The position numbers and the translations under genes were made by a program. The notes under the pieces were generated by a model. That model had not been told where the DNA came from. It did no database searches and saw only the letters and a program-made list of their open reading frames with translations. 64,000 bases of DNA from Paenibacillus sp. JNUCC32 (GTDB lineage: Bacteria > Bacillota > Bacilli > Paenibacillales > Paenibacillaceae), in contig NZ_CP062260.1 in assembly GCF_014863545.1 (NCBI RefSeq), positions 6,556,001 through 6,620,000 of the forward strand. The letters are read 5' to 3'. Shown here in pieces: positions 8,499 through 16,949 of the stretch. Numbering within the stretch: position 1 is the stretch's first letter; each line of letters starts with the position of its first letter.

Positions 8499-9641
8499 AT
8501 GAAACGAAGCCGAGGAACGATCGTTAAATTACTGTTCATAGGGACTTTGGCGGTAACCGTTGCAGCAGTACCAGAACCAGCTAATCTCAGTGATGTCTAT
8601 GCCACTTCCAACAAAGCGGTCGTGAAGTCGGTCCATGCGATACAGCAGAAACTGCTGACAGCGATGAGCGACAGGCAATCGACGGTGCGTTTTGTTTACC
8701 AGGGCGAGACCAAATCGCTGAAATCGCAGCTAAAAGACGCACTTGATCAGGCGATGGCCAGTGATCCTTATATCCATTACACCATTGCCAGCTATAGCTA
8801 CGACTATCGTGGAACATCCAGTTCCGCCAATGTTACCGTCCGGTTGAGCTATCGCGAGACCGCGGAGCAGACGAACTACGTGAACCAGCATACCGACCGC
8901 ATTTTGAAGCAGATCATCAAGCCGGGCATGAATGATCATGAGAAGGTGAAAGCCATCCATGATTGGGTTGTCCGCAACTTGAAATACGATACGACGCTTA
9001 CGAAATATACGGCCTATGACGGGCTTTACACGGGGAGCACGGTATGCCAGGGTTATTCTCTATTAACGCATAAGCTGCTGAAGGAAGCCGGGATTCAGAA
9101 CAAAATCGTGGAGGGTACGGCTTACGCCTCCGACAATCCAGAGGGCCAGCTCCATGCCTGGAATCTGGTCCTTCTGGATGGCAAATGGTACCACCTGGAC
9201 ACGACGTGGAACGATCCCGTTCCTGATCGTGACAACGAGGTATCCTACACATATTACCTCCGAACGGATGAGCAGATGGGCCGGGATCATACCTGGGTGA
9301 AATCCTATCCGAAGGCAAATACGCTTTACCGCAACACGCTGGCCGGGCTGGCCGCGAAGGATCGTTCGAAAGCGGGATCATATGAAGCGATTAAGAAGGA
9401 TCTGGAGTATCAGTTATACGATGCCCGCGCCATCGTCAGCTCCCACCTTCAGCTTCAGCCGCTGGTGAAGGCAGCGAAGGCGGAAGGCAGCCGTAAGCTG
9501 GTATTCCGGTTTGACGGGAGCGAGCGAGAGCTTGTGAGCGTGCTCCAGCAGCTGCAGTTAAAGAACAATCTGGGGTCCATCAAGTATTACCACAATGCTT
9601 TTGAAAACACGGGTGATCTTAGAGTGCAGATCATATGGTAG
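8499..9641 (+). CDS. exported transglutaminase-like domain protein
   Basis: The 380-residue protein starts with a signal-peptide-like segment (MKRSRGTIVKLLFIGTLAVT). Its transglutaminase-like core lies at about residues 125-270 with the Cys-His-Asp triad visible: Cys in STVCQGYS, His in QLHAWNLV, Asp in YHLDTTWND. The conserved entry motif NDHEKVKAIHDWVVRNLKYD is present. Such proteins are often cysteine proteases or peptide-bond-modifying enzymes at the cell surface. It follows another exported protein by about 110 bp and ends at a strong shared terminator. Substrate unknown. Confidence 0.85.
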   Translation: MKRSRGTIVKLLFIGTLAVTVAAVPEPANLSDVYATSNKAVVKSVHAIQQKLLTAMSDRQSTVRFVYQGETKSLKSQLKDALDQAMASDPYIHYTIASYSYDYRGTSSSANVTVRLSYRETAEQTNYVNQHTDRILKQIIKPGMNDHEKVKAIHDWVVRNLKYDTTLTKYTAYDGLYTGSTVCQGYSLLTHKLLKEAGIQNKIVEGTAYASDNPEGQLHAWNLVLLDGKWYHLDTTWNDPVPDRDNEVSYTYYLRTDEQMGRDHTWVKSYPKANTLYRNTLAGLAAKDRSKAGSYEAIKKDLEYQLYDARAIVSSHLQLQPLVKAAKAEGSRKLVFRFDGSERELVSVLQQLQLKNNLGSIKYYHNAFENTGDLRVQIIW

Positions 9642-9657
9642 ATGTCCGTGCCAAATG

Positions 9658-9698
9658 AAAAACAGCTTCCTCCCAACAACGGGAGGAAGCTGTTTTTT
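9658..9698. terminator. bidirectional terminator between convergent genes
   Basis: A 17-bp perfect stem (9658-9674 with 9681-9697) with a 6-nt loop has T-runs on both strands. It lies between the plus-strand transglutaminase-like gene and the minus-strand lysine permease gene and can serve both. Confidence 0.9.
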
Positions 9699-9715
9699 AT
9701 GCTTGTTCGTCTTTA

Positions 9716-11167
9716 TTATGATTTGGCATCCGTGCTCAAATCGCACTCATCCAATGGCACGATGCGGCTCTTCTTAATCAAGCGGTAGCCGAACCAGATG
9801 GAGAGGAACAACGGAATGCTGACATACGTGGCAATGATCGTTAACCAGTCGATCTCCCCGCTGAAATTGCCTTGACCGATAATGGCCACGAGACAGAGCA
9901 GGAAAGCGAAGATGGGGCCGAAGGGGAACCAGCGCGCACGGAACGGAAGATCCTTCAGGTCCTTGCCTTGGGCAACGTAGGCTTTGCGGAAGCGGTAATG
10001 ACTCACCGCAATCGCCAGCCAGTTAATGAATCCGCACATCCCGGAGGCGTTAAGAAGCCACACGTAAACGACGCCATCGCCGAAGAAGGAGGCCAGGAAT
10101 GCCAGCATGCCCACGGCGGAGGTTACGATCAGGGCTGCAACCGGCACGCCGCGGCTGTTCAGGCGGCTCAGCCATTTCGGAGCCATGCCCTGCTTCGCCA
10201 TGGCATACAGGACGCGGGTCGAGGCATACATCCCGGAGTTGCCGGCAGACAGCACGGAGCTGAGAATGACCGCATTCATTACGGAAGCCGCAAACGCAAG
10301 GCCGGCTTTCTCAAACACCAGGGTGAATGGGCTGACACCGATATTGTCGACCCCGGATTGAAGCAAGCTCGGATGGGTGTACGGGATCAGCATGCCGATA
10401 ACAAAAATGGCGAAAATGTAGAAGATCAGGATGCGCCAGAAAACCTGACGAATGGCTTTGGGCACATGTTTTCTCGGATTCTCGCTTTCGCCAGCGGCTA
10501 CCCCGATCAGCTCGGTTCCCTGAAAGGAGAAGCCTGCAGCCATAAACACGCCGACCAGCGCGAAGAATCCGCCGTGTACCGGCCCGTCGCCTAGGCTAAA
10601 GTTGCTGAATCCGACTGCTTCGCCGCCAAGAATACCGAAAATCATCATAACGCCGATGATAAGAAATACAATGACGGTCGCTACTTTAATGATAGCAAAC
10701 CAATATTCCGATTCGCCGTATCCTTTGGCGGATAGAATGTTTAAGCCGAACATAATCGCCAGGAACAGAAGGCTCCAGAGAAATGACGGGCTGTCCGGGA
10801 ACCAGAACTTGATTATAACCGTCGCCGCCGCGAGCTCGGCGGCAATGGTAACGGCCCAGTTGTACCAGAAGTTCCAGCCGACGGCAAATCCGAAGGCGGG
10901 ACTGACAAACCGGGAGGCGTAGGTGCTGAATGAGCCGGAATCCGGAAGATACGTAGCGAGTTCGCCCAGGCTGGTCATCAGAAAGTAAACCATGAGGCCT
11001 ACGGCGGCATACGCGATAAGCGCTCCGCCCGGACCGGCAGAGGCGATGGCCGTTCCGCTTGCCAGGAACAGGCCCGTACCGATTGATCCGCCAAGGGCGA
11101 TCATCGTCATATGACGGGCTTTAAAGCTCTGCTTAAGCGAAGCAGCCGGTGCTTTTTTGCGATTCAA
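9716..11167 (-). CDS. lysP: lysine permease of the APC amino-acid transporter family
   Basis: A 483-residue, about 12-TM proton-coupled importer. The sequence closely follows E. coli LysP as I recall it: KARHMTMIALGGSIGTGLF at the unwound TM1, GLMVYFLMTSLGELATYLP, GWNFWYNWAVTIA, GFSFQGTELIGVAAGESE, SAGNSGMYASTRVLYAMA and LLNASGMCGFINWL. Lysine specificity is strongly backed by the lysine riboswitch and terminator just upstream, which would shut off expression when lysine is plentiful. The gene stands alone and ends at the bidirectional terminator. Confidence 0.9.
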   Translation of the reverse strand: MNRKKAPAASLKQSFKARHMTMIALGGSIGTGLFLASGTAIASAGPGGALIAYAAVGLMVYFLMTSLGELATYLPDSGSFSTYASRFVSPAFGFAVGWNFWYNWAVTIAAELAAATVIIKFWFPDSPSFLWSLLFLAIMFGLNILSAKGYGESEYWFAIIKVATVIVFLIIGVMMIFGILGGEAVGFSNFSLGDGPVHGGFFALVGVFMAAGFSFQGTELIGVAAGESENPRKHVPKAIRQVFWRILIFYIFAIFVIGMLIPYTHPSLLQSGVDNIGVSPFTLVFEKAGLAFAASVMNAVILSSVLSAGNSGMYASTRVLYAMAKQGMAPKWLSRLNSRGVPVAALIVTSAVGMLAFLASFFGDGVVYVWLLNASGMCGFINWLAIAVSHYRFRKAYVAQGKDLKDLPFRARWFPFGPIFAFLLCLVAIIGQGNFSGEIDWLTIIATYVSIPLFLSIWFGYRLIKKSRIVPLDECDLSTDAKS

Positions 11168-11220
11168 GGTCGAACACTCCTTCTATACATTAAGAAATGA
11201 TATTTAAAATATACCCTGTT

Positions 11221-11257
11221 AGAACAAAAAGACCGCAGGTCCTATACCTGCGGTCTT
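11221..11257 (-). terminator. riboswitch-controlled terminator in the lysP leader
   Basis: On the minus strand AAGACCGCAGGT pairs perfectly with ACCTGCGGTCTT (12 bp, 5-nt loop), followed by a run of Ts. It lies directly 3' of the lysine aptamer and about 54 bp before lysP, the standard layout for transcriptional attenuation by an L box. Confidence 0.85.
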
Positions 11258-11268
11258 GATCGTATCCG

Positions 11269-11471
11269 CATCATACCCTCCATGAAGATAGCACAACACG
11301 AGGAAATCCCCCGTGACAGTTCCGTCTCTTTCGACAACGGCCCCAGCACAGGATACAAGAGGATACCCTGCACTTCGGCATTCATGCCTTTCACTGTGCT
11401 TCACCGGCTTCTCTTTGCCTCGGCACAACTACTGATCATGTCTGCAACCTCTACCTCATCTTGGAATGATG
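11269..11471 (-). promoter_or_regulatory. lysine riboswitch (L box)
   Basis: Reading the minus strand from 11471, the leader has the conserved lysine-aptamer blocks in order: GATGAGGTAGAGGTTGC, ATCAGTA, the GAAAGG...GCCGAA block, CTGTGCTGGGG, CTGTCAC and CATGGAGGGTATG. CATCAT (11471-11466) and ATGATG (11274-11269) can close helix P1. A terminator follows immediately, then a lysine permease gene. In this class bound lysine stabilises P1 and favours the terminator. Confidence 0.9.
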
Positions 11472-11578
11472 AGGCTATCTGTATATTCAATTCTAACAAG
11501 AGAGTCCTAAGTATAAATCACATTCCATGTCAGAAGCAATGGTTAATTTTTACGGTTCAAGGCGGTTTCCGCCAGCGA

Positions 11579-12709
11579 TTACGATTGATTCCGTTTAGCC
11601 ATTTGCTGCCAGACGGTTCCGGCAGCTTCTTCGCCGGATTCGATGCGCTCCAGCGCCATTCGCGCCTGCAGGCTTACTTCGAATTCCGGATCGTTGGCGG
11701 CTTCTTCAAGGGCGGAACGCGCTTCCTCCGTACCGACTTCGTATAGGAAGCGGGCTGCACGCCAGCGAACGATCTTGCTGCTGTCTTTGAGCGATTCGAC
11801 CATGACCGGGGTAGCGGCGGCATCGCCGATATCGGACAAGGTATCTCCAGCGGTACGGCGAACGGCCGGCGTTTCGTCGCGCATGGCTTCATACAGGAGC
11901 TCCATCGCTTCAGGCGTCCGAAGGTCGCCCAAGTACACGACGACGAGCCGTCGGATCTGCATCTTCGGATCCCGAAGCGCTTTGCGAAGCAGCGGAATGT
12001 GTTTCTCCGTCGGCTCCAGCGCATCCAGCGCGGCATAACGTACGCGCCAGTCCTCATCCTGCATCGCGGCCTCGGTTTCCTCGTCCGTCAGCTTCCGGCG
12101 CTGCTCGACGAAATCCTCGTCGCTGGCACCGTGGGCAATCGCCTGGGCAATGACCTTATCGAGGCGCTCCTGCGGGAATGCGGCTTCCAGCTCCTGCTCC
12201 ACGTCACGGGCGATGTCTTCCAGCTGGCCGTAGCGTACGCCGTACTCCTTGAGCTTGCGTTCCTTGATAAGCGAGGAAGTCCCTACCGCGGCTACGGCTT
12301 GGGAGAAGCGCTCCGACAGACCGATACGTTCTTCCTGATTCCCGCTTTTGACACGAATTTGCATCGGAATATTGCGGAAATATTGCACGAACACCTGGGC
12401 TTCCCCAAATGCGATATCATCAGCGTCTTCCTTGAGTCCGGCGGCGAGTCCCTCCTGGCCGAATATTTCCTGAACGGCGCCCAGAATGGAAGGCCAATCG
12501 GCGTTGCCTTTACGGTCGAGCGCGATGAAATCGAGGGTGTGGAACACGCTCTTTACGCCAGGGATATGGAGCAGCTGCCTGATCCAGGGAGGAGCCGACC
12601 GTTCGTTGTCTAGTGTATATGTTCTGCGAATTCCGGACTCCAGGGTTTCGTCAAGATGAAGCATCATGGAGTTCGGGCTCGGGGTTGGTTCAATGAATGT
12701 AATTTTCAT
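11579..12709 (-). CDS. CvfC-like protein: NifU-N-like scaffold domain plus HEAT repeats
   Basis: The 376-residue protein has an N-terminal scaffold domain (about residues 1-85, with PSPNSMMLHLDE and WIRQLLHIPGVKSVFHTLDFIAL) like the N-terminal domain of Nfu/NifU-type proteins but without the cysteine site. PBS-lyase/HEAT repeats occupy about 205-360 (DEDWRVRYAALDAL, DPKMQIRRLVVVYLGDL, DETPAVRRTAGDTLSDIGD, SSKIVRWRAARFLYEVG). This arrangement is known from conserved virulence factor C of staphylococci and YpgR of Bacillus. The biochemical role is not settled. It is cytoplasmic, minus strand, upstream of the lysP unit, divergent from the cyd genes. Confidence 0.8.
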   Translation of the reverse strand: MKITFIEPTPSPNSMMLHLDETLESGIRRTYTLDNERSAPPWIRQLLHIPGVKSVFHTLDFIALDRKGNADWPSILGAVQEIFGQEGLAAGLKEDADDIAFGEAQVFVQYFRNIPMQIRVKSGNQEERIGLSERFSQAVAAVGTSSLIKERKLKEYGVRYGQLEDIARDVEQELEAAFPQERLDKVIAQAIAHGASDEDFVEQRRKLTDEETEAAMQDEDWRVRYAALDALEPTEKHIPLLRKALRDPKMQIRRLVVVYLGDLRTPEAMELLYEAMRDETPAVRRTAGDTLSDIGDAAATPVMVESLKDSSKIVRWRAARFLYEVGTEEARSALEEAANDPEFEVSLQARMALERIESGEEAAGTVWQQMAKRNQS

Positions 12710-12933
12710 GGGTTTTTATCGCCTCCTTATCCTCTTATTGTACCTCTTTTCCATGCCGGAAAAAACATCATGCACAGGATTCCAACAAATTGACCGGACT
12801 TTGGATAAAAAGAGGAAGGGTTTGTAAAACTGATAATGTTGGATGGAATTCATTCATGTTTTTCAAAGAATTACGGCGAAGGGCGGCACCCCTTGCAGGA
12901 AGTCCGAAATACATAAGGGAGGCTAGGCTGTCG

Positions 12934-13044
12934 ATGTACAGGAAGCAGGAGAAAAAGCTTGCGATTCTATGTTTTATCGTGGCGGCCATTATGCTGTACG
13001 GGGCCGTGAAAGGATATTTGCGCTACATGCATCATTTTGGATAA
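12934..13044 (+). CDS. 36-residue single-helix membrane protein upstream of cydA
   Basis: From ATG 12934, preceded by AGGGAGG, a 36-residue peptide begins with a basic head (MYRKQEKK) and one transmembrane helix (LAILCFIVAAIMLYGAV), and ends YLRYMHHFG. It stops 21 bp before cydA, on the same strand, so the two are very likely co-transcribed. A structural or assembly role with the bd oxidase is possible but unproven. It does not resemble CydX or CydS. Confidence 0.5.
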   Translation: MYRKQEKKLAILCFIVAAIMLYGAVKGYLRYMHHFG

Positions 13045-13065
13045 CACACCCGAGGAGTGAACCTG

Positions 13066-14418
13066 ATGTCATCACTGGATCCAGTACTGATGAGCCGGAT
13101 ACTGACCGGACTGACCCTGTTTGTACATATTGTTCTGGCAACCATCGGCGTCGGGATCCCCATTATGCTGGCTCTGGCGGAGTGGAGGGGGATCCGGACG
13201 GGGGACGACCATTATACCTTGCTCGCCAGGCGCTGGGCGCGGGGATACGTGATTACCGTAGCTGTCGGCGTCGTGACAGGAACCGCCATCGGCTTGCAGC
13301 TCAGCCTGCTGTGGCCCACCTTTATGCGCGTAGCCGGTAAGGCCATTGCGCTGCCGCTGTTCATGGAAACCTTCGCTTTTTTTGTGGAGGCGATCTTTCT
13401 TGGCATTTATCTCTATACGTGGGATCGGTTCAAAAACAAATGGACCCACTTGCTGCTGCTAATTCCCGTGGCGATCGGCTCCTCCGCTTCTGCATTCTTT
13501 ATCACGAGCATGAATGCATTTATGAACCAGCCGCAGGGCTTTGAGCTGGTGGACGGGGTGTTTACGAACGTGAATCCGTTCGTGGCCATGTTCAATCCGG
13601 CGACGCCGACCAAGGTGAGCCATGTGCTGGCGTCGGCGTTTACGACAAGCGCAGCGGCGCTGGCCAGCATCGCGGCTTTCAGCTTACTTCGGGGAAGCAG
13701 GCACGTCTATTTTAAGAAAGCGCTGAAGCTCACCGTCGTTTCCACCTTTGTGTTTGCCGTGGCCACCGTGATGATCGGAGACTTTTCCGGCAAATTCCTG
13801 GCCAAATACCAGCCCGAGAAACTGGCGGCCGCCGAGTGGCATTTTGAAACGATGAGACAAGCCCCGCTCATTTACGGCGGCTTTCTGGATGAGAATAACG
13901 AAATCAAGTATGCGTTAAAGATTCCGTACGCGCTTAGCATACTGGCAGGGAACAGCCCCAGTACGGAGGTCATCGGCCTGAATGAATTTCCGGAGAACGA
14001 GAGACCGCCGATGTCCGTGCATTATTTTTTTGATTTGAAGGTGACCAGCGGCGCCGTGATCGTTCTGATTCCTCTCCTGTATATGTTCCGAAGGAAACTT
14101 CCTGGCAAAAAGCCTTACCCAAAGTGGCTGCTGCTCAGTATATTGGCTTTAGGGCCTTTATCGATGTCAGCCATATGGCTGGGCTGGTTCCTTGCCGAGA
14201 TCGGAAGGCAGCCGTGGATTGTGCGGGGCTATATGAAGGTATCGGATGCGGCGACCACTTCATCGAGCGTCGGCTGGATGCTGGTGCTGTTTATTCTACT
14301 GTATTTGGTCTTGTCCGTATCCGCAATCCGCGTGCTGAGCCAATTGTTCCGGAATAAAAGCGCGGAAGAGGAAATCCGGCTGCTGGGACTCGAAATCGAA
14401 GGAGGAGACCGCAAGTGA
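13066..14418 (+). CDS. cydA: cytochrome bd oxidase subunit I
   Basis: Subunit I carries the haem sites of the quinol-oxidising bd terminal oxidase in the membrane. ATG 13066 is preferred because GAGGAG lies 8 nt before it; GTG 13057 overlaps that site. The 450-residue protein shows the axial His in LTLFVHIVLATIGVG, the METFAFFVEAIFLG segment with conserved Glu residues, the second His in TKVSHVLASAFTTSAA, and the LAEIGRQPW motif. The quinol loop is short, as in Geobacillus-type enzymes. It overlaps cydB by 4 bp. No cydCD genes are in the window. Confidence 0.95.
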   Translation: MSSLDPVLMSRILTGLTLFVHIVLATIGVGIPIMLALAEWRGIRTGDDHYTLLARRWARGYVITVAVGVVTGTAIGLQLSLLWPTFMRVAGKAIALPLFMETFAFFVEAIFLGIYLYTWDRFKNKWTHLLLLIPVAIGSSASAFFITSMNAFMNQPQGFELVDGVFTNVNPFVAMFNPATPTKVSHVLASAFTTSAAALASIAAFSLLRGSRHVYFKKALKLTVVSTFVFAVATVMIGDFSGKFLAKYQPEKLAAAEWHFETMRQAPLIYGGFLDENNEIKYALKIPYALSILAGNSPSTEVIGLNEFPENERPPMSVHYFFDLKVTSGAVIVLIPLLYMFRRKLPGKKPYPKWLLLSILALGPLSMSAIWLGWFLAEIGRQPWIVRGYMKVSDAATTSSSVGWMLVLFILLYLVLSVSAIRVLSQLFRNKSAEEEIRLLGLEIEGGDRK

Positions 14419-15446
14419 GCTATGCCATGGTAGCCATAACCGTTCTATGGACGTTCCTGTTCGGCTATTTGCTGGTGGCCTCGATTGATTTCGGTGCCGG
14501 ATTCTTCAGCTTCTATAGCGTGCTTACCGGACATGAGAACAAGATCCACAATATCATCCAGCGATACCTGTCCCCCGTTTGGGAAGTGACCAACGTGTTC
14601 CTGATCTTTTTTGTGGTCGGGCTCGTCGGATTCTTTCCCGATGCCGCTTATTATTATGGTACCGCGCTGCTTGTCCCGGGCAGCTTGGCGCTAGTGCTGC
14701 TTGCCATCCGAGGCGCTTACTACGCCTATCATACGTATGGCAGCCAGACGGGCAACAATATCGTATACATGGGACTATACGGAGCGACAGGGCTGCTCAT
14801 TCCTGCCGCCTTGTCGACGATATTGGCCATCTCCGAAGGCGGCATCATCTATATGGACGGCGGGAAGGTGGAGCTTCACTGGTACACGTTCTTCACGAAT
14901 CCGTACACGTGGTCGGTCATTCTGCTTGCCCTTGTCAGCGTTCTGTACATCTCGGCGATGTTCCTGTCCTATTACGCGCAGCGTGCCGGGGATGAGGTGG
15001 CGTTCGGCGTAGTCCGGGGTTATGCACTGGGGTGGAGCGGGCCGACGATCCTGGCTTCGGTTTTCGCGTTTTTCCAGATCAACCATCAGAATCCGGTCCA
15101 TTTTGGGCAAATGCTGGATATCGCCTGGATGTTTATCGCGTCGTTCGTCTGCTTTGTGATCGCGGTATACCTCGTGTGGAAACGCACCCGCCTTGGCATC
15201 GCATTTATCATGGTCATGCTTCAATTCGCTTTTGCCTGGTACGGATATGGTCGCTCGCATCTGCCGTACATTCTCTATGATTACATTCACATTCATGAGA
15301 GCATCACCAACGATACGATGGCCATCGCTTTGATTACCGCGTTTATTCTCGGCTTCTGCGTGCTGGTGCCTTCCCTGATCCTGCTGATGCGATTGTTTCT
15401 GTTCGATGCGAACTACATTCGCGGCAAATCCGCGAAGAAGGGGTGA
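14415..15446 (+). CDS. cydB: cytochrome bd oxidase subunit II
   Basis: This 343-residue, eight-to-nine-helix membrane subunit partners CydA. It starts at GTG 14415 inside the GTGA overlap with the cydA stop, with GGAGGAG upstream, so translation is coupled. Family features are WTFLFGYLLVASIDFGAGFF at the N-terminus and WEVTNVFLIFFVVGLVGFFPDA. The C-terminus is basic (RGKSAKKG). A 33-codon CydS candidate follows 5 bp later. Confidence 0.95.
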   Translation: MSYAMVAITVLWTFLFGYLLVASIDFGAGFFSFYSVLTGHENKIHNIIQRYLSPVWEVTNVFLIFFVVGLVGFFPDAAYYYGTALLVPGSLALVLLAIRGAYYAYHTYGSQTGNNIVYMGLYGATGLLIPAALSTILAISEGGIIYMDGGKVELHWYTFFTNPYTWSVILLALVSVLYISAMFLSYYAQRAGDEVAFGVVRGYALGWSGPTILASVFAFFQINHQNPVHFGQMLDIAWMFIASFVCFVIAVYLVWKRTRLGIAFIMVMLQFAFAWYGYGRSHLPYILYDYIHIHESITNDTMAIALITAFILGFCVLVPSLILLMRLFLFDANYIRGKSAKKG

Positions 15447-15451
15447 GGCAA

Positions 15452-15553
15452 GTGGAGGACTTCGGCATTTTCATAGCACCGCTGCTCACGGTACTGGCTG
15501 CCGTAGCCTTTATGGCGATTTACGTCGTCAAGTATAAAGACCCTTCGGATTGA
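15452..15553 (+). CDS. cydS: CydS-like 33-residue bd oxidase small subunit
   Basis: A GTG codon with GGTGAGG 3 nt upstream opens a 33-residue ORF 5 bp after cydB. The peptide has a single transmembrane helix (IAPLLTVLAAVAFMAIYVVK) and ends YKDPSD. Known CydS of Geobacillus bd oxidase is also 33 residues, single-helix, and begins with a similar Met-x-x-Phe-x-Ile-x-x-Ala-Pro pattern as I recall it; here it begins MEDFGIFIAP. Position, length and pattern agree, so it is probably the third structural subunit that stabilises the haem region. Confidence 0.75.
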   Translation: MEDFGIFIAPLLTVLAAVAFMAIYVVKYKDPSD

Positions 15554-15625
15554 GGGATGGACAAAATAAATCCGGGCTGTTTCGCCAAGAATCATTCGGT
15601 GTAAAAAGAACAACATAGCGCAAAG

Positions 15626-15654
15626 TTGAGCGGATAGCTCAATACGGGTAAAAT
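15626..15654 (+). promoter_or_regulatory. promoter for the metallo-hydrolase gene
   Basis: TTGAGC (15626-15631), a 17-bp spacer and TAAAAT (15649-15654) lie 27 bp before the gene start. The -35 region is also part of a TTGAGC/GCTCAA inverted repeat, a possible operator. GGGTAAAAT at the -10 could also be read as a SigB-type -10, but the matching -35 is poor. Confidence 0.5.
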
Positions 15655-15680
15655 ACAGGGTAATGGAAGGAGGAGGCTGC

Positions 15681-16712
15681 ATGCCAAGAATTCGCTATAA
15701 CAATATCGATAACGTCAGCACGGACAAAACGCTTAAACAGTTCAAGCAGTGGCGCGACGAACGTCGTCAGAAGAAGAAGGATTATTCCTACTGCATTCCG
15801 AACCTGACGCCGGATCTTCAGTATTTGCATAGCAACCGGCACGAAACCTCCGTTACCTGGATCGGGCACGCCACGTTCTTCATTCAATACGAAGGCATGA
15901 ATATTGTGACTGATCCCGTATGGGCGCGGAGAATGGGGTTTAATAAGCGCCTTGGGGAACCTGGACTTCCCATTCATGAGATCCCCCCGATCGATGTCAT
16001 TTTGATATCGCATTCCCACTATGACCATATGCATGTTTCCTCGATTCGTAAGCTGTACCGTGCGGATACCACCATCATTGTACCGGTCGGTCTGCGTCGG
16101 AAAATGATCAATAAAGGCTTTCGCCGCGTGATCGAACTGCAGTGGTGGGAATCGGTCGCCATAAAAGGCGTGAAATTCTCCTTCGTGCCGACACAGCATT
16201 GGACGCGGCGGACACCGTTTGATACGAATACGTCCCATTGGGGAGGATTCGTGATGGAGCCCGTGCTGCAGGATGGAAAGACGGATTCGAGTTCTTCCGA
16301 TGAATCGCCATGCAATAACGAACCCGTCGCAGAGGACGGTACCCGACTGCTTCCGCCGAATTTGTATTTTGCCGGAGACAGCGGTTATTTCGAGGGTTTT
16401 AAGCTGATCGGCGAACGGTTCAACATTCACCTAGCTTTAATGCCGATCGGGGCATACGAGCCGGAGTGGTTCATGACGTCTCAGCACGTCAATCCGGAAG
16501 AGGCGCTGCAGGCCTTTCAGGACGTGAAGGCGGAGACGATGATTCCGATGCATTACGGGACCTTCAAGCTGGCCGATGATACGGCCAGGGAAGCGCTGGA
16601 CCGGATGGAAGCGGAACGAAAGCGGCTCGGGATTGCCAAGGAGCGGATTCGCGTCTTGAAGTACGGGGAAACCTTCAAGGTTCAGCCGGAACGAAGAAGC
16701 GTGACTTCGTAA
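15681..16712 (+). CDS. MBL-fold metallo-hydrolase, UlaG/NAPE-PLD-like
   Basis: Start ATG 15681 has an ideal AAGGAGG 7 nt upstream. The 343-residue protein has the metallo-beta-lactamase fold: VTWIGHATFFIQYEGMNIVTDPVW, the metal motif SHSHYDHMH, TQHWTRRTPFDTN, YFAGDSGYFEGF, and a final metal His in MIPMHYGTFKLA. This arrangement matches N-acyl-phosphatidylethanolamine phospholipase D-like and lactonase-like members, but the substrate cannot be told from sequence. No signal peptide. An acidic insert near residues 200-222 is probably a surface loop. Monocistronic by promoter and terminator. Confidence 0.88.
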   Translation: MPRIRYNNIDNVSTDKTLKQFKQWRDERRQKKKDYSYCIPNLTPDLQYLHSNRHETSVTWIGHATFFIQYEGMNIVTDPVWARRMGFNKRLGEPGLPIHEIPPIDVILISHSHYDHMHVSSIRKLYRADTTIIVPVGLRRKMINKGFRRVIELQWWESVAIKGVKFSFVPTQHWTRRTPFDTNTSHWGGFVMEPVLQDGKTDSSSSDESPCNNEPVAEDGTRLLPPNLYFAGDSGYFEGFKLIGERFNIHLALMPIGAYEPEWFMTSQHVNPEEALQAFQDVKAETMIPMHYGTFKLADDTAREALDRMEAERKRLGIAKERIRVLKYGETFKVQPERRSVTS

Positions 16713-16766
16713 CGGAAACCCAAGAAGCGATTCCGATCGGCATACACACTACAGACTGCCTAAAAA

Positions 16767-16796
16767 GGCCCGAAAGGTCGTATAACCTTTCGGGCC
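16767..16796. terminator. terminator hairpin, better on the minus strand
   Basis: GGCCCGAAAGGT (16767-16778) pairs perfectly with 16785-16796 around a 6-nt loop. On the minus strand it is followed by TTTTTA; on the plus strand only by CATTTATTAG. It can terminate the metallo-hydrolase gene weakly and a minus-strand transcript well. Confidence 0.7.
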
Positions 16797-16802
16797 CATT
16801 TA

Positions 16803-16949
16803 TTAGTTCCTTCTAATCGTCATCGTTTTGGGCCAAATGCCGACCGCTCTTGCGGCAGCAGCGTTTTTCTTAGCCAACTGCACGGGATCGTCAATCGATT
16901 CCCGGTGAAGACTACGGTAAGACAGCGGATCCGGTCCGACTGGTTTCAT
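16803..16949 (-). CDS. possible 48-residue protein ending at a terminator
   Basis: A minus-strand ATG at 16949 opens 48 codons (starts MKPVGPDPLSYRSLHRES, ends IWPKTMTIRRN) that stop 6 bp before a hairpin whose T-run is on the same strand. A TAG stop lies immediately upstream and there is no convincing ribosome binding site, so support is limited to the terminator and composition. Family unknown. Confidence 0.3.
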   Translation of the reverse strand: MKPVGPDPLSYRSLHRESIDDPVQLAKKNAAAARAVGIWPKTMTIRRN

